Origin: Oxalobacteraceae sp. CFBP 13730
GTDB taxonomy: Bacteria > Pseudomonadota > Gammaproteobacteria > Burkholderiales > Burkholderiaceae_D
Assembly (NCBI GenBank): GCA_014841835.1
Contig: JACYUQ010000002.1
Coordinates: 1,200,216-1,264,215, forward strand
Direction of reading: 5' to 3'
DNA length: 64,000 nt
Part shown: in pieces, positions 52,455-61,368 of the stretch
How the letters are laid out: every line of letters begins with the position of its first letter
How positions within the stretch are numbered: the stretch's first letter is position 1
The notes under the pieces: generated by a model
The model's database searches: none
What the model saw: only the letters and a program-made list of their open reading frames with translations
Told to the model about the DNA's origin: nothing
Translations under genes and position numbers: made by a program

Positions 52455-53820
52455 ACAGTCGTCGCTGTTCCGGCGCCTGATGTTCAGCTTTGCCGGCGTG
52501 ATCGTCAGCGTCGCGATCATCGGCGTGCTGTGGATGTTCTACGAAGCCAAGGTCACGCAGCGCACGCGCACCTTCAGCGAAAACAAGGCGCATACGCTCA
52601 ACATCCTGTCGCACCTGATCGACACCGGCGCCCGGCCCGAACGCATGCTGCCGGCGCTCGCCGCGATCGAGGTGAACCGCGAACGCATGTTCAAGGAGCT
52701 CGACTACCACTCGCGCGTGCGCGTGCGGGTCTGGCTCGATGGCCGCCTGCTCTACAACTCGATGCCGGAGCTGCCGGACGTACTGCCCGAGGTGGCCGCG
52801 CGCGGCGACTACGCGTGGGTGCGCTGGACGGCGCATGACGCCAGTAACCGCATCGTCGTCGAGCGCCGCCACGAAGTCGACGACGAGTGGATGCTGACCA
52901 TCTGGGGCGTCAGCTTCCTGCTGTCGTCGACCTTCTTCAGCCTGCCGCTGCTGTTGATTCCGGCGTGGCTGATCGTCGGCATCGGCCTGCGGCCGCTGCG
53001 CTCGATTGCGTCGAGCATCGCCCAGCGCACGGATGCCGACCTGACGCCGCTGCCCGACTCGAAGTACAAGGAACTCTCGCCGCTGGTGGCGGCGATCAAC
53101 GGCCTGATGCATCGCCTCTCTCAGCGCATCGAGCACGAACACGAGTTCCTGACCGACGCCGCGCACGAACTCAAGACGCCACTGGCGGCGATCCAGATCA
53201 ATGCCCACGTCTTGATGAGCCGCGCCGGCGCCGAGATGGCCGAGCGCTGCGCCGAGCCGGCGGCCGGTCTGCGCAGCGGCGTCGCACGCGCCACGCACAC
53301 GGTGCACCAGTTGCTGGCGCTCGAACGTGCCCGGGCCGAACCGCAGGTGGCGCAGGCGTGTCCGCTGACCGACGTGGCCGACTTCGTGTGCGAGCGTGTG
53401 GCGACGGCTGCGCACCTGGCGGTGCAGCGCAATATCGAGATCGAATTCGACGCTGCCCCGGACGCTGGCGGTGCGCTGCCGCTGCATCTGGAAAGCATGG
53501 CGTCCGCGGTCGATAATCTGATCAGCAATGCGATCAAGTATTCACCGACGGATGGCCGCATCACCGTGCACCTGACGCGTGCTGCTCACGGCTACCGGCT
53601 GGCGATCTGCGACGGGGGCCCAGGGATTGCGCCGGATTTGCGCGACAAGGTGTTCGAGCGGTTTTACCGGGTGCCGGGGCAGGAGCAACTGGGTTCCGGG
53701 CTGGGGCTGGCGATTGCCGAACGAGGCGCCGCAAGGAACGGCGGCACGATCTCGCTGGAGGATGCCGAGCATGGACGCGGCGTGTGCGCGACCATCACGT
53801 TCAGTGGCGCGGTGGGGTAG
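52444..53820 (+). CDS. Sensor histidine kinase (QseC-like)
   Basis: A 458-residue kinase starting at a GTG (52444) inside the regulator's last codons. Two membrane helices (about 12-35 and 155-178) flank a periplasmic domain. HisKA (FLTDAAHELKTPLAA) and HATPase (NLISNAIKYSP, DGGPGIAPD, GSGLGLAIAERG) domains follow. It is the partner of the regulator at 51792-52454. Confidence 0.93.
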   Translation: MTFRQSSLFRRLMFSFAGVIVSVAIIGVLWMFYEAKVTQRTRTFSENKAHTLNILSHLIDTGARPERMLPALAAIEVNRERMFKELDYHSRVRVRVWLDGRLLYNSMPELPDVLPEVAARGDYAWVRWTAHDASNRIVVERRHEVDDEWMLTIWGVSFLLSSTFFSLPLLLIPAWLIVGIGLRPLRSIASSIAQRTDADLTPLPDSKYKELSPLVAAINGLMHRLSQRIEHEHEFLTDAAHELKTPLAAIQINAHVLMSRAGAEMAERCAEPAAGLRSGVARATHTVHQLLALERARAEPQVAQACPLTDVADFVCERVATAAHLAVQRNIEIEFDAAPDAGGALPLHLESMASAVDNLISNAIKYSPTDGRITVHLTRAAHGYRLAICDGGPGIAPDLRDKVFERFYRVPGQEQLGSGLGLAIAERGAARNGGTISLEDAEHGRGVCATITFSGAVG

Positions 53821-53835
53821 CTTTCCGAAAGGCGC

Positions 53836-54816
53836 CTACAGCCAGCCAACGCGTTTCAGGCGCCGGTGCAGCAGCGCGCAACCGGTGACGATCCCGAACA
53901 TCACCGCGGGATAACTCCAGCGCCAGGCCAGCTCCGGCATGTGCTGGAAGTTCATGCCATACAGGCTGAACACCATCGTCGGCACCGCCAGGATCGCGCC
54001 CCAGCCGGCGAGGCGCTTGACGACGTCATTCTGGCGAATTGTCACCTGCGCCAGCGAAACCTGCATGGCTGCATTGATCATCTCGCCGATCCGGTCTGCC
54101 GTCTGCGTCACACGCGCGACATGGTCGAGAATGTCCCGGTAATAGATGCGGTTTCCGGCCGGGATGATGTCGCCGTGAAAACGCAGCAGTTCGTTGCAGA
54201 TATCGATCAACGGCGCCGCCGCCCCATGCACCGACAGCAGCTCGTTTTTCAGGTTGTAGAACTCTTCCAGGTTATCCGACGATGGATTCGGCAGAAACAA
54301 CGCCTTCTCCACTTCGCGGAACCGGTCCTGCAGCATGTCCATGCATGGCTGGTAATGGTCGACGATGAAATCGATGATCGTGTAGAGCACGTACCCGGGG
54401 CCGGTCGCGAGTTTGGCCGGCACGCTCTCGGCGCGTTCGCGTACCGCGCGATAGCCGTTGGACTTGCCATGCCGGATCGTCATCACGAAGCGCGGCCCGA
54501 CAAACACGTGCGTCTCGCCAAAGTGGAGCACCTGCTCGACCAGCGACACCGTATGCAGCACGACGAACAGGTTCTCGCCATACTCTTCGATCTTGGGCCG
54601 CTGGTGCGCCTTGCGCGCGTCTTCCACCGCCAGGTCGTGCAGGTCGAATTCGTCCTGCACCATGTCCATCAGTTCCTTGTCCGGCTCGAACAAGCCAAGC
54701 CAGACAAACGTGTCGTCGTCTTCCAGCGCGACGCTGATGTCCTCGATCCGGATCTCTTCCAGCTTGACGCCCTTGCGGTACACGGTGCAGTTGATGCGCG
54801 CCGCCACTTCATTCAC
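53836..54816 (-). CDS. corA: CorA-type magnesium/cobalt transporter
   Basis: A 326-residue CorA. The large cytoplasmic domain contains HDLAVEDARKAHQRPK, and two C-terminal helices carry the signature SLYGMNF. It forms a pentameric divalent-cation channel in the inner membrane. Its upstream region carries one of the four TTTTTACG elements of this block. Confidence 0.95.
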   Translation of the reverse strand: MNEVAARINCTVYRKGVKLEEIRIEDISVALEDDDTFVWLGLFEPDKELMDMVQDEFDLHDLAVEDARKAHQRPKIEEYGENLFVVLHTVSLVEQVLHFGETHVFVGPRFVMTIRHGKSNGYRAVRERAESVPAKLATGPGYVLYTIIDFIVDHYQPCMDMLQDRFREVEKALFLPNPSSDNLEEFYNLKNELLSVHGAAAPLIDICNELLRFHGDIIPAGNRIYYRDILDHVARVTQTADRIGEMINAAMQVSLAQVTIRQNDVVKRLAGWGAILAVPTMVFSLYGMNFQHMPELAWRWSYPAVMFGIVTGCALLHRRLKRVGWL

Positions 54817-54929
54817 GGATCGGCTCCTTCAATGCGCGCTGGCCAGAGTTGCGGCCCCTGGCGATGTCTCGGCGGATAGTCATGCGGTCTCTCGTGCAAA
54901 ATTGATCGTGGCCGCGATTCTACGCAGCG

Positions 54930-54962
54930 CCGCGTAAAAATTTTGTCAAAAATGCGGCAAAA
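54930..54962 (-). promoter_or_regulatory. TTTTTACG element upstream of corA
   Basis: On the minus strand TTTTTACGCGG. On the plus strand the half-sites GTAAAAA (54934), GTCAAAA (54945) and GGCAAAA (54956) recur at exactly 11 bp, as for OmpR-family direct repeats. Confidence 0.5.
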
Positions 54963-54965
54963 CTG

Positions 54966-56546
54966 TCAGGACGGCGCTCCCGGCGCGGGGCGGTGCAGCA
55001 CGTCCAGCCGGCGCACGAATTCGCGCAGCACGATCCGGTACAACTCGTCCCCGAGCACGCTGTCTTCGGCGCCGGCATCGATGTTCGGGTTGTCGTTTAC
55101 TTCGATCACCACCGGGCCGCGCGACGTCATCTTCATGTCAACGCCGTAGAGGCCGTCGCCAATCAGGTTCGCCGCGTGCAGCGCGTGGGCCAGCAAGTCG
55201 GCCGGCGCCTCGTCCAGCGGCACGGCGCTTGCCATGCCGAATTCGGCCTTGCCATTGGCGTCACGCTTGGCGACCTGCCAGTGGCCCTTGGACATCCAGT
55301 ATTTGCTGGCGAAGATCACCTGGCGATTGAGTACGCCAATGCGCCAGTCGAATTCGGTGAACATGTATTCCTGCACCAGGATCAGCGCCGATTGCTGCAG
55401 CAGTTCTTCGGCCACGCGGGTGAATTCGGCCGCATCCTTCACCTTCATCACACCGCGCGAAAAGGCGCCATCGGGGATTTTCACCACCATCGGATAATCG
55501 ATCTGCACCTCGATCGCGGCCAGCGCTTGGGCGTCGGCGTGCTGCAGCGTGAAGGTGCGCGGTGTGGGCACCCCGTGCAGACGCAGCAGATCGGCCAGAT
55601 ACACCTTGTTTGTGCAGCGCAGGATCGAGCCGGCGTCGTCGATGACCACCAGCCCTTCGCTCTCGGCTTTCTTGGCGAACAGGTAGGTGTGATGGTTGAC
55701 GGCCGTGGTCTCGCGGATGAACAGCGCATCGAATTCGGCCAGGCGCGCAAAGTCATGGCGGTCGATCAGTTCGACGGTGAGGCCCAATTCGCGCCCCACT
55801 GCGCCAAGTCGCGCCAGCGCCCCGGTGTTACTCGGCGCCAGCTCTTCATCGGGATCGTGCAGCACCGCGATGCGGTAACGGTAGCGCCGCGCCCCGGGCG
55901 CCGGCTGCGGCAAGCCCGCGAATGCACCAAGAGCTGCCTCGCAGCCCGCGCGGCCATGTTCGCCCAGCGCCTTGAGCCCCTGGGTGCGGATCGCCGCGAT
56001 ATGCCACGCTTCGCCGCGCTCATCGCCGCGCGCAAATTCGACCCGCATCAGCGGCGCCGGAAAGGTCTCGAAAATGCTGCGCGCCACCGCAGCCAACGGC
56101 GTGTAGTCGGTGCGGCCGAACCGGATGTCCATCGAAAACTCGACCGGCATCGGGGCGCTGCCATCGGCGCCCAGTACATCATTCAGAGCGCGATCGAGTT
56201 CGCCCGTGTCGAGTGAATAGATCGCCTTGCGCGACAGGTCGTTGATCGTCTTCACCGACGGCAGCACCTGCTGGCCGCGCGCCTGCGCCATCAGCGAGCA
56301 GTAGTAGCCGACCGACAGGTACTTGTAGCTGCGGCACAGGTTGATGACCAGGATGTCTGTGTCCAGCACAGGGTTGGCAAGGAAGTCATCGGCTTCGATG
56401 ACGGCGCAGCCGGGGCGCGCGGCGCGCCAGTCGCCGGCACGGTCGACGATGATCAGGAAGCCGGCCGCATCAGGTTCGGGGTCGGGTTCGGCAGGCGCTG
56501 CCTGGGTCGTTGTCACGGCAGGGGAAATCATGCGAAGCGTAGTCAT
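54966..56546 (-). CDS. RimK-family ATP-grasp ligase with RLAN N-domain
   Basis: About 526 residues from ATG 56546; an ATG at 56531 is an alternative. The N-terminal 200 residues match the RimK-like ATP-grasp N-terminal domain (LINLCRSYKYLSVGYYCSLMA region). The C-terminal ATP-grasp shows VKIPDGAFSRGVMKV, ILVQEYMFTEFDWR and VIEVNDNPNID. Such proteins form amide bonds between a carboxylate and an amine, but the substrate is unknown. In other proteobacteria they sit beside a GNAT/C39-peptidase protein; here the GNAT module at 58202-58720 matches that partner. Confidence 0.85.
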   Translation of the reverse strand: MTTLRMISPAVTTTQAAPAEPDPEPDAAGFLIIVDRAGDWRAARPGCAVIEADDFLANPVLDTDILVINLCRSYKYLSVGYYCSLMAQARGQQVLPSVKTINDLSRKAIYSLDTGELDRALNDVLGADGSAPMPVEFSMDIRFGRTDYTPLAAVARSIFETFPAPLMRVEFARGDERGEAWHIAAIRTQGLKALGEHGRAGCEAALGAFAGLPQPAPGARRYRYRIAVLHDPDEELAPSNTGALARLGAVGRELGLTVELIDRHDFARLAEFDALFIRETTAVNHHTYLFAKKAESEGLVVIDDAGSILRCTNKVYLADLLRLHGVPTPRTFTLQHADAQALAAIEVQIDYPMVVKIPDGAFSRGVMKVKDAAEFTRVAEELLQQSALILVQEYMFTEFDWRIGVLNRQVIFASKYWMSKGHWQVAKRDANGKAEFGMASAVPLDEAPADLLAHALHAANLIGDGLYGVDMKMTSRGPVVIEVNDNPNIDAGAEDSVLGDELYRIVLREFVRRLDVLHRPAPGAPS

Positions 56547-56627
56547 TGGAGGTATCGGAGTTGATCGGGCTTGGAGCGAAACGGGCGCTTGGCACGATGG
56601 CCAGCGCTGTCCAGACTCTAGCGACTG

Positions 56628-56651
56628 GCCCGTAAAAACCGCGTAAAGAAA
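56628..56651 (-). promoter_or_regulatory. TTTTTACG element upstream of the RimK-like gene
   Basis: On the minus strand TTTACGCGG precedes TTTTTACGGGCC. The plus-strand half-sites GTAAAAA (56632) and GTAAAG (56643) are 11 bp apart. It lies about 82 bp before the gene. Confidence 0.5.
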
Positions 56652-56706
56652 ACGGCGCATCGCGACAAGCCCGTGTAAATAACGCGGTCATCGCCTCACA
56701 CAGGTT

Positions 56707-57258
56707 TCATGCAGCCCGTTCAGTACGCAGCAACGCCCACAACTGAACGTCAATCGCTTTTTCATCGACACGCCAGCGCGCGCGCAGCAACCCTTCACAG
56801 CGAAAACCGAGACGAGCCAGGAGCGCCGTCGATGCGTCGTTGCCGGGAATGACTTCGGCTTCGATGCGGGCCAGGTCGAGCACATCGAAGCCGTGAGCGA
56901 GCAGCGCGCGCACGGCTTCGCCGGCCAGGCCCTGCCCCCAGTACGGCCGCGCCAGCAGATAGCCGAGCGTCGCGCGCCGGTGCTGCGGATGGATGTCGAA
57001 CAGCGCGCAACTGCCTGCCAGGCCGCCGTCGCTGCGGCTGACAATGACCAGATGCAGCCCGCTTCCCCGTTCAAGGTCAGTCTGCGCTTCGGCAATCGCC
57101 GCGTGCGCCTGCCCAGGACACGTCCACACCGTGTGACTCCAGTGGCGCATCACCTCGTGGTCGCCATACAGCGCCAGCAAGCCGTGTGTGTCGGCGTCCG
57201 TCGGCACGCGCAGGCAGAGGCGCGGGGTCACCAGGCTGGCGGGGTGGATCGGGATCAT
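56707..57258 (-). CDS. GNAT acetyltransferase (RimJ/RimL type)
   Basis: A 183-residue GNAT protein. The N-terminus LVTPRLCLRVPTDADTHGL and the acetyl-CoA loop LARPYWGQGLAGEAVRALL are typical of the RimJ/RimL/YdaF group, and NDASTALLARLGFRCEG follows. Likely acetylates a protein N-terminus or small amine. It overlaps nothing and is 161 bp from the RimK-like gene on the same strand. Confidence 0.88.
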   Translation of the reverse strand: MIPIHPASLVTPRLCLRVPTDADTHGLLALYGDHEVMRHWSHTVWTCPGQAHAAIAEAQTDLERGSGLHLVIVSRSDGGLAGSCALFDIHPQHRRATLGYLLARPYWGQGLAGEAVRALLAHGFDVLDLARIEAEVIPGNDASTALLARLGFRCEGLLRARWRVDEKAIDVQLWALLRTERAA

Positions 57259-57356
57259 GGCGTAGCTCGCTCCGAGGTGGAAAACGCGCAGCTTAGCCCC
57301 GCACCGCAGGGCGCGACAGGCCGCGTTTACACGGCATTGATGGAGTCGCCCGCCCC

Positions 57357-57377
57357 TTTTGTCCTGTTTTTACGGGC
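57357..57377 (+). promoter_or_regulatory. TTTTTACG element upstream of the ParA-like gene
   Basis: On the plus strand TTTTTACGGGC (57367-57377), preceded by TTTTGTCC 11 bp upstream of the equivalent position. It ends 45 bp before the ATG. Confidence 0.5.
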
Positions 57378-57422
57378 GCCCCGCTACGCTGGCGGACATC
57401 GCATCAACTTCGGAAGGTTTCA

Positions 57423-58118
57423 ATGATCATCGCCATCGTCAACCAGCACGGCAGCCCTGAACGCACCGTCGTGGCGCGCAACCTGGCGGTTCTGCGCGCG
57501 CGCAGCGGCAGACGTGTATGCCTGATGACCACCGCAGCGGGCGCGGAGAGCGACTGGTGCAATGACCGCAGCAGCGCCGGCGTGCGGCCCTGGATCGACA
57601 CGCGCTACGTGGGCAGTCGCGCCGTCGAAACGCGCCTGGCCGCGCTGCGCCCGCTGTTCAATGACATCCTGATCGACGCCGGTGCGCGCGATACCGACGG
57701 TTGCCGTTGCGTGCTGGCAGCCAGCCGCCTGGTGGTGGTGCCAGTGCGAGGCGGCGCGCTCGACCTCGACCTGCAATACCGCCTGCTGGCCCGGCTGAAC
57801 GGCGCGCGCGTATTAAATCCAGGCATCCGGGTGCTGTTCGTCGCGGTCAGCGGACCGGCCGGGCCGGACGCCAACGAGCGCGCCGCCGTGCTCGCGCACG
57901 TGAGTCGGGTGCAAAACGCCACGCTGGCCTCGACCGTCCTGCACGCGCCGGCCGAATTCGACTACGGCCTGGGGCGCTGCGTGTCGGATGCAGCGGCGTG
58001 CGACCCGGACGCCGCCGCCGAGATGCAGGCGCTGCACGACGAGGTCTACGCCGCGTTGCCGACGCTGGCGCATTCGATGGAAGCGCAGATGGGCGCGGGG
58101 CATGCGCTCTGGCGCTGA
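57423..58118 (+). CDS. ParA/MinD-like protein with a degenerate P-loop
   Basis: A 231-residue product with GGAAGG before the ATG. The order of motifs is that of ParA/MinD ATPases: an N-terminal strand and loop, FNDILIDAGAR as the second motif, and LVVVPVRGGALDLDLQ where ParA has LVPV-x-P-x-x-x-D. The Walker A is QHGSPERTVVARNLA instead of KGGxGKT, so both the deviant and the P-loop lysines are missing. ATP hydrolysis is therefore doubtful. No parB or plasmid replication gene is nearby. Confidence 0.68.
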   Translation: MIIAIVNQHGSPERTVVARNLAVLRARSGRRVCLMTTAAGAESDWCNDRSSAGVRPWIDTRYVGSRAVETRLAALRPLFNDILIDAGARDTDGCRCVLAASRLVVVPVRGGALDLDLQYRLLARLNGARVLNPGIRVLFVAVSGPAGPDANERAAVLAHVSRVQNATLASTVLHAPAEFDYGLGRCVSDAAACDPDAAAEMQALHDEVYAALPTLAHSMEAQMGAGHALWR

Positions 58119-58120
58119 AG

Positions 58121-58143
58121 GTGATGACGCCGTTTTTACGCGC
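58121..58143 (+). promoter_or_regulatory. TTTTTACG element upstream of the GNAT gene
   Basis: On the plus strand TTTTTACGCGC (58133-58143), with GATGACG 11 bp upstream. It ends about 58 bp before the ATG. Confidence 0.5.
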
Positions 58144-58201
58144 GGCGCGTCACTATTTGCAATTCATTTATCCGTAAGACTGCAACGCGAAGGGAGTGAC
58201 C

Positions 58202-58720
58202 ATGCGGCACACAACACCTGATGGTCCGACCGCGCAAGGCGCAGCAGACGTGCCTACGAACGTCTACACGGACAGAGCCATCAGGCTAGCAACAACGAGC
58301 GACATCGTGGCCTTGGTGGCCATTGAAAACACCAGCTTTCCCGGCGACCGGCTCGACCGGCGCCGCTTTCGCTACCTGCTCACACAGGCCAACAGCGTGA
58401 CCTTCGTCGACGTAGATGGGGCCGTCGTGCGGGGCTACATCATGCTGCTGCTACGCACAGGTTGGCGCGGTGCGCGCGTCTATTCCATAGCCACGCATCC
58501 GGCCCACCTGGGCTGCGGCGTGGCCGCACGCCTGCTGACTGCGGCCGAGCGCTGGGCTACGGCCCATGGCTGCGTGGAAGTGCGCCTCGAAGTCCGGACA
58601 GACAACGCCGCCTCGCTCGCGCTGTTTCGCAAGCGCGGCTACGTTGCGTTTGGGCGCCATGCCGCGTATTACCACGACGGCATGGATGCACTGCGGCTGC
58701 GCAGGACGCTGGCGCTGTAA
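58202..58720 (+). CDS. GNAT acetyltransferase related to GNAT/C39 fusion proteins
   Basis: A 172-residue GNAT protein from ATG 58202, with AGGGAG 5 nt upstream; a GTG at 58196 is a weaker choice. SFPGDRLDRRRFRYLLT, YSIATHPAHLGCGVAARLLTAAE and EVRTDNAASLALFRKRGY are near-identical in layout to the GNAT half of GNAT/peptidase-C39 proteins that accompany RimK-like ligases. The C39 half is absent here. It therefore links functionally to the RimK-like gene at 54966-56546. Confidence 0.85.
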   Translation: MRHTTPDGPTAQGAADVPTNVYTDRAIRLATTSDIVALVAIENTSFPGDRLDRRRFRYLLTQANSVTFVDVDGAVVRGYIMLLLRTGWRGARVYSIATHPAHLGCGVAARLLTAAERWATAHGCVEVRLEVRTDNAASLALFRKRGYVAFGRHAAYYHDGMDALRLRRTLAL

Positions 58721-58740
58721 CCCTCAATTTCCCTCGACAG

Positions 58741-59184
58741 TCATGCAGCGCCCAGCTGGGCCATTGCGCGATGATATTTCTCCGTCCTCGCTATATCGGC
58801 AGCTGTTGGCGCCGCGATGCGAGACAAGTCCGCATTGTCCTGGAGGTCGGCGTATTTCACGCGCCTGCTAATCGGGTTGGTGGCCGCTCGCGCAACAAAG
58901 GCCTCGTATGTTTCGCCGTCTCGCCGCGTCACAGAATCCAATGCCTCAAGAATGTAGCCGGGAAAGCCTTCAGCCGCAAGCTGGTCAAGGGTGAAATCGG
59001 TATCCTCGATCACATCATGCAAGATTGCGACAATACGCTCAGCGTCGTTGGACATCGCCTTCATGACACGCAGCGGGTGTTCAATGTATGGACGGCCTGC
59101 CTTATCCACCTGACCGGCGTGCTGTCTCTCCGAGATCGCAATTGCGCGTTCGATGAGAGCTTGGAGTGATGTGTCTGTGTTCAT
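58741..59184 (-). CDS. HD-domain hydrolase related to RelA/SpoT hydrolases (MESH1-like)
   Basis: A 147-residue single HD domain. Metal-binding patterns are visible as HAGQVDKAGRPYIEHPLRV, VAILHDVIEDTDFT and KYADLQDNADL. This is the fold of (p)ppGpp hydrolases and small HD phosphohydrolases. There is no synthetase, TGS or ACT domain. It stands at the edge of the AT-richer accessory region. The 59185-59611 gap after it contains only short, low-quality frames and nothing I can name. Confidence 0.83.
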   Translation of the reverse strand: MNTDTSLQALIERAIAISERQHAGQVDKAGRPYIEHPLRVMKAMSNDAERIVAILHDVIEDTDFTLDQLAAEGFPGYILEALDSVTRRDGETYEAFVARAATNPISRRVKYADLQDNADLSRIAAPTAADIARTEKYHRAMAQLGAA

Positions 59185-59611
59185 CGGTATTCCTTAAATC
59201 ATTGTTTTACGCTGCTAGGCGTTCTGCCAGCCAGTGTCCGTCTTGATCGCCAACTTGGAGAAGGCACCAACATCTCCATGCCGCTGGCCGATGTCATCTT
59301 CAAAAATTCCACCTTTCGGGTCAGTACCATGCGAAGTTGACATCTGCATACGGCCCACCTGGGTTCAGACCGACCACAGGTTTATTCGAGCATGCTGTGG
59401 AGTGAGTTGTGGGCGAACAATAAAGTTCGATACAACCTGATCGCTCCTCCGCCCTACTCAGCCGGCCGACTTCGACCCGAAGCGGACGTATGCAACGCAG
59501 CGATATGCCTTAGATAATCCGAGGAATTCCGGGGCGGCGATCATCGTGACACTCGCCTCTCAGGATGGAGTCCAAGGTGAGCTTTATTGCACTTGCCATT
59601 CGAAGCGTCTC

Positions 59612-59881
59612 TTATTTGTCCGCAGTGGTTAGCATGTACGATGCCTCATTCTGAAGAATGGTCGCGGCTTGACTTAGCTGCAGCAAGATGTATCGAGGTA
59701 GCAGCTCTTGGCCGTTAAGCAGCATAGTTAGTTGCCTGCTGAGCTGCTCGGTCCGTTCGAAAGTGGATCTTCTGATTTCCTTACCATCCTGGACACCGTT
59801 CACAACGTCGAGCATATGACGTTCCAGTTGCTCGAAGACCCGACAAATCTCTTCAACACTTCCCCACATAGATATACTCAA
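59612..59881 (-). CDS. Small hypothetical helical protein
   Basis: An 89-residue frame from a TTG at 59881, or 85 residues from the ATG at 59869 (MWGSVEEICRVFEQL). It is predicted to be all helix with no signal peptide, and no family is recognised. Its location between the HD and H-NS-like genes suggests recent accessory DNA. Possible 8-bp stem AACGACCG/CGGTCGTT lies at 59894-59927, just upstream. Confidence 0.45.
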   Translation of the reverse strand: MSISMWGSVEEICRVFEQLERHMLDVVNGVQDGKEIRRSTFERTEQLSRQLTMLLNGQELLPRYILLQLSQAATILQNEASYMLTTADK

Positions 59882-59998
59882 GCTGAAATGGTAAACGACC
59901 GCTTTTGGCCGAAACCGGACGGTCGTTACAGCATCACGGGCACCCTGTAGCCAAGTCGGTCATGTGGAAACACAACCGACTACCGCGCTTCTTACTGC

Positions 59999-60316
59999 TT
60001 AGACCTTCGTGTCGTCTAAGCTTTTTCCAGCCGCAAGCCAACCCTTGACCCAACCAGGTTGACGTCCGCGACCGCTCCACTGTTTGGTGGAGTCATCCGG
60101 ATGACGAAATTTCGCTTCCTGTGGCTCAGATTGGCCTTTTTTGGATCCTTTTCCTGCAAGAAGTTCGTTGACTGAAAGACCTGCAGCCCGGGCAATATGA
60201 AGAATTTGTTCCCGCGCTTGGCTAACCCCAAGAAAATGACGTTTTTTAAGTTCTTCAACAATTTTTGCTTCGAGCGTACGCAACTGCGACAGGGAGTACT
60301 TTGATAGTTCTTGCAT
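59999..60316 (-). CDS. H-NS-family nucleoid protein
   Basis: A 105-residue product, ATG preceded by AGGAA. The N-terminal half is a short coiled-coil oligomerisation segment (LSQLRTLEAKIVEELKKRH). The C-terminal half has the H-NS DNA-binding core KFRHPDDSTKQWSGRGRQPGWV, here given as FRHPDDSTKQWSGRG then RQPGWVKGW. Such proteins silence AT-rich horizontally acquired DNA, which fits its location beside an IS and toxin genes. Confidence 0.85.
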   Translation of the reverse strand: MQELSKYSLSQLRTLEAKIVEELKKRHFLGVSQAREQILHIARAAGLSVNELLAGKGSKKGQSEPQEAKFRHPDDSTKQWSGRGRQPGWVKGWLAAGKSLDDTKV

Positions 60317-60519
60317 GATGTTCCTGAAAAGGTTAAAAATAGTTTGCGACGATCATACTCGATTCGAGCCCAATATTCTGCAGACATCCCTGTACAGATA
60401 CATGATGTAACAAAAGCAGCTCTGCCAAGCCTAACCAAAAAATAAATTTGGAGGAGCATTAAGATAATACGAGTTATCAGGCAAGATCGTGTGTGTGAAA
60501 CCCCGAATAAGTTGAGGTT

Positions 60520-61296
60520 TTACTCAGCTCGCTGGCCTGTTAAACAGGTTCTGTCGCGTTGTTGATCCAGCGGCGAAATTTCCCTGTAAGAGCATTTACT
60601 CGCTGAGGCTGGACGGACCATTCCTGCCAGTTTAGAAAATTGTTCTGCGAACGACATCGGATCAGCGCCGTCGATAGTGAACTGGCCTTTGCGGATCATG
60701 TGAATCGGCTCGATGCCAGCGAGCACGGAGCCGGCGGCGCGGAATGATTTGAAGTTGAGCATCGGCTTGGTCACCCGCTTGATGGCACGATGGTCCTGCT
60801 CGACAATGTTGTTGAGATATTTAGCCTGGCGCACAAGGATCGGCACGGCGCGGCCGGCGTTGATCGCGTCGATCGCTGCCTTATTGGCGCCACTTTTATC
60901 CATAGCCACCTTGTCCGGATCGCCGTTCGTTCCCATGGCCTTGTCGAAGAAGCGCTTAGCCGCAGCCATGTCTCGCTTAGCCGTTAGCAGGAAATCGACG
61001 GTCTTGCCCTGCTTGTCGACGGCGCGGTAGAGGTATTTCCAAACGCGCTTGACCTTGATGTACGTTTCGTCCATTCGCCAGCTGCCGCCGACCGGGCGCT
61101 TGTGTTTCCGGGCCATTTTCTCGATGAGTGGCAGGAACCGAATCGCCCACCGGTTGATAGAAGAATGGTCGACTGACACGCCGCGCTCTTCCATGATCTC
61201 TTCGATGTGCCGGTAGCTCAGCGGATAGACCGCATACCAGCGGACGCAGATCAAAATCACTTCGATCGGGAAGCGCATACTTTTCAAGTTGAGCAT
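60520..61296 (-). CDS. IS6-family transposase
   Basis: A 258-residue DDE transposase. The catalytic triad is visible as D in RMDETYIKVK, D in VAMDKSGANK and E in NIVEQDHRAIKR, in the IS26/IS6 context; the N-terminus MRFPIEVILICVRWYAVYPLSYRHIEE is typical. The frame leaves the element: it reads through the left inverted repeat at 60547-60557, and the last 8 codons plus stop are in flanking DNA. Confidence 0.94.
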   Translation of the reverse strand: MLNLKSMRFPIEVILICVRWYAVYPLSYRHIEEIMEERGVSVDHSSINRWAIRFLPLIEKMARKHKRPVGGSWRMDETYIKVKRVWKYLYRAVDKQGKTVDFLLTAKRDMAAAKRFFDKAMGTNGDPDKVAMDKSGANKAAIDAINAGRAVPILVRQAKYLNNIVEQDHRAIKRVTKPMLNFKSFRAAGSVLAGIEPIHMIRKGQFTIDGADPMSFAEQFSKLAGMVRPASASKCSYREISPLDQQRDRTCLTGQRAE

Positions 61297-61368
61297 GTCG
61301 ATTTATCCTAAATTCGGCGCCGCAGTTTAACCGACCGGCCAGCCGGCGTTCGCTAATGCGACAGAGCC
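60547..61368. mobile_element. Complete IS6-family insertion sequence (822 bp)
   Basis: The left end reads GGTTCTGTCGCGTTG inward from 60547; the right end, reading inward from 61368, is GGCTCTGTCGCATTA. They match at 12 of 15 positions, with GGNTCTGTCGC as the core. The length of 822 bp is typical for IS6. Flanking 8-mers (GTTAAACA left, GCTGGCCG right) differ, so no target duplication is visible. Confidence 0.88.

Noticed and set aside
59185..59611. Short frame at 59234-59440 on the plus strand
   Set aside because: No ribosome site, no recognisable protein, and unusual composition; probably degraded DNA.
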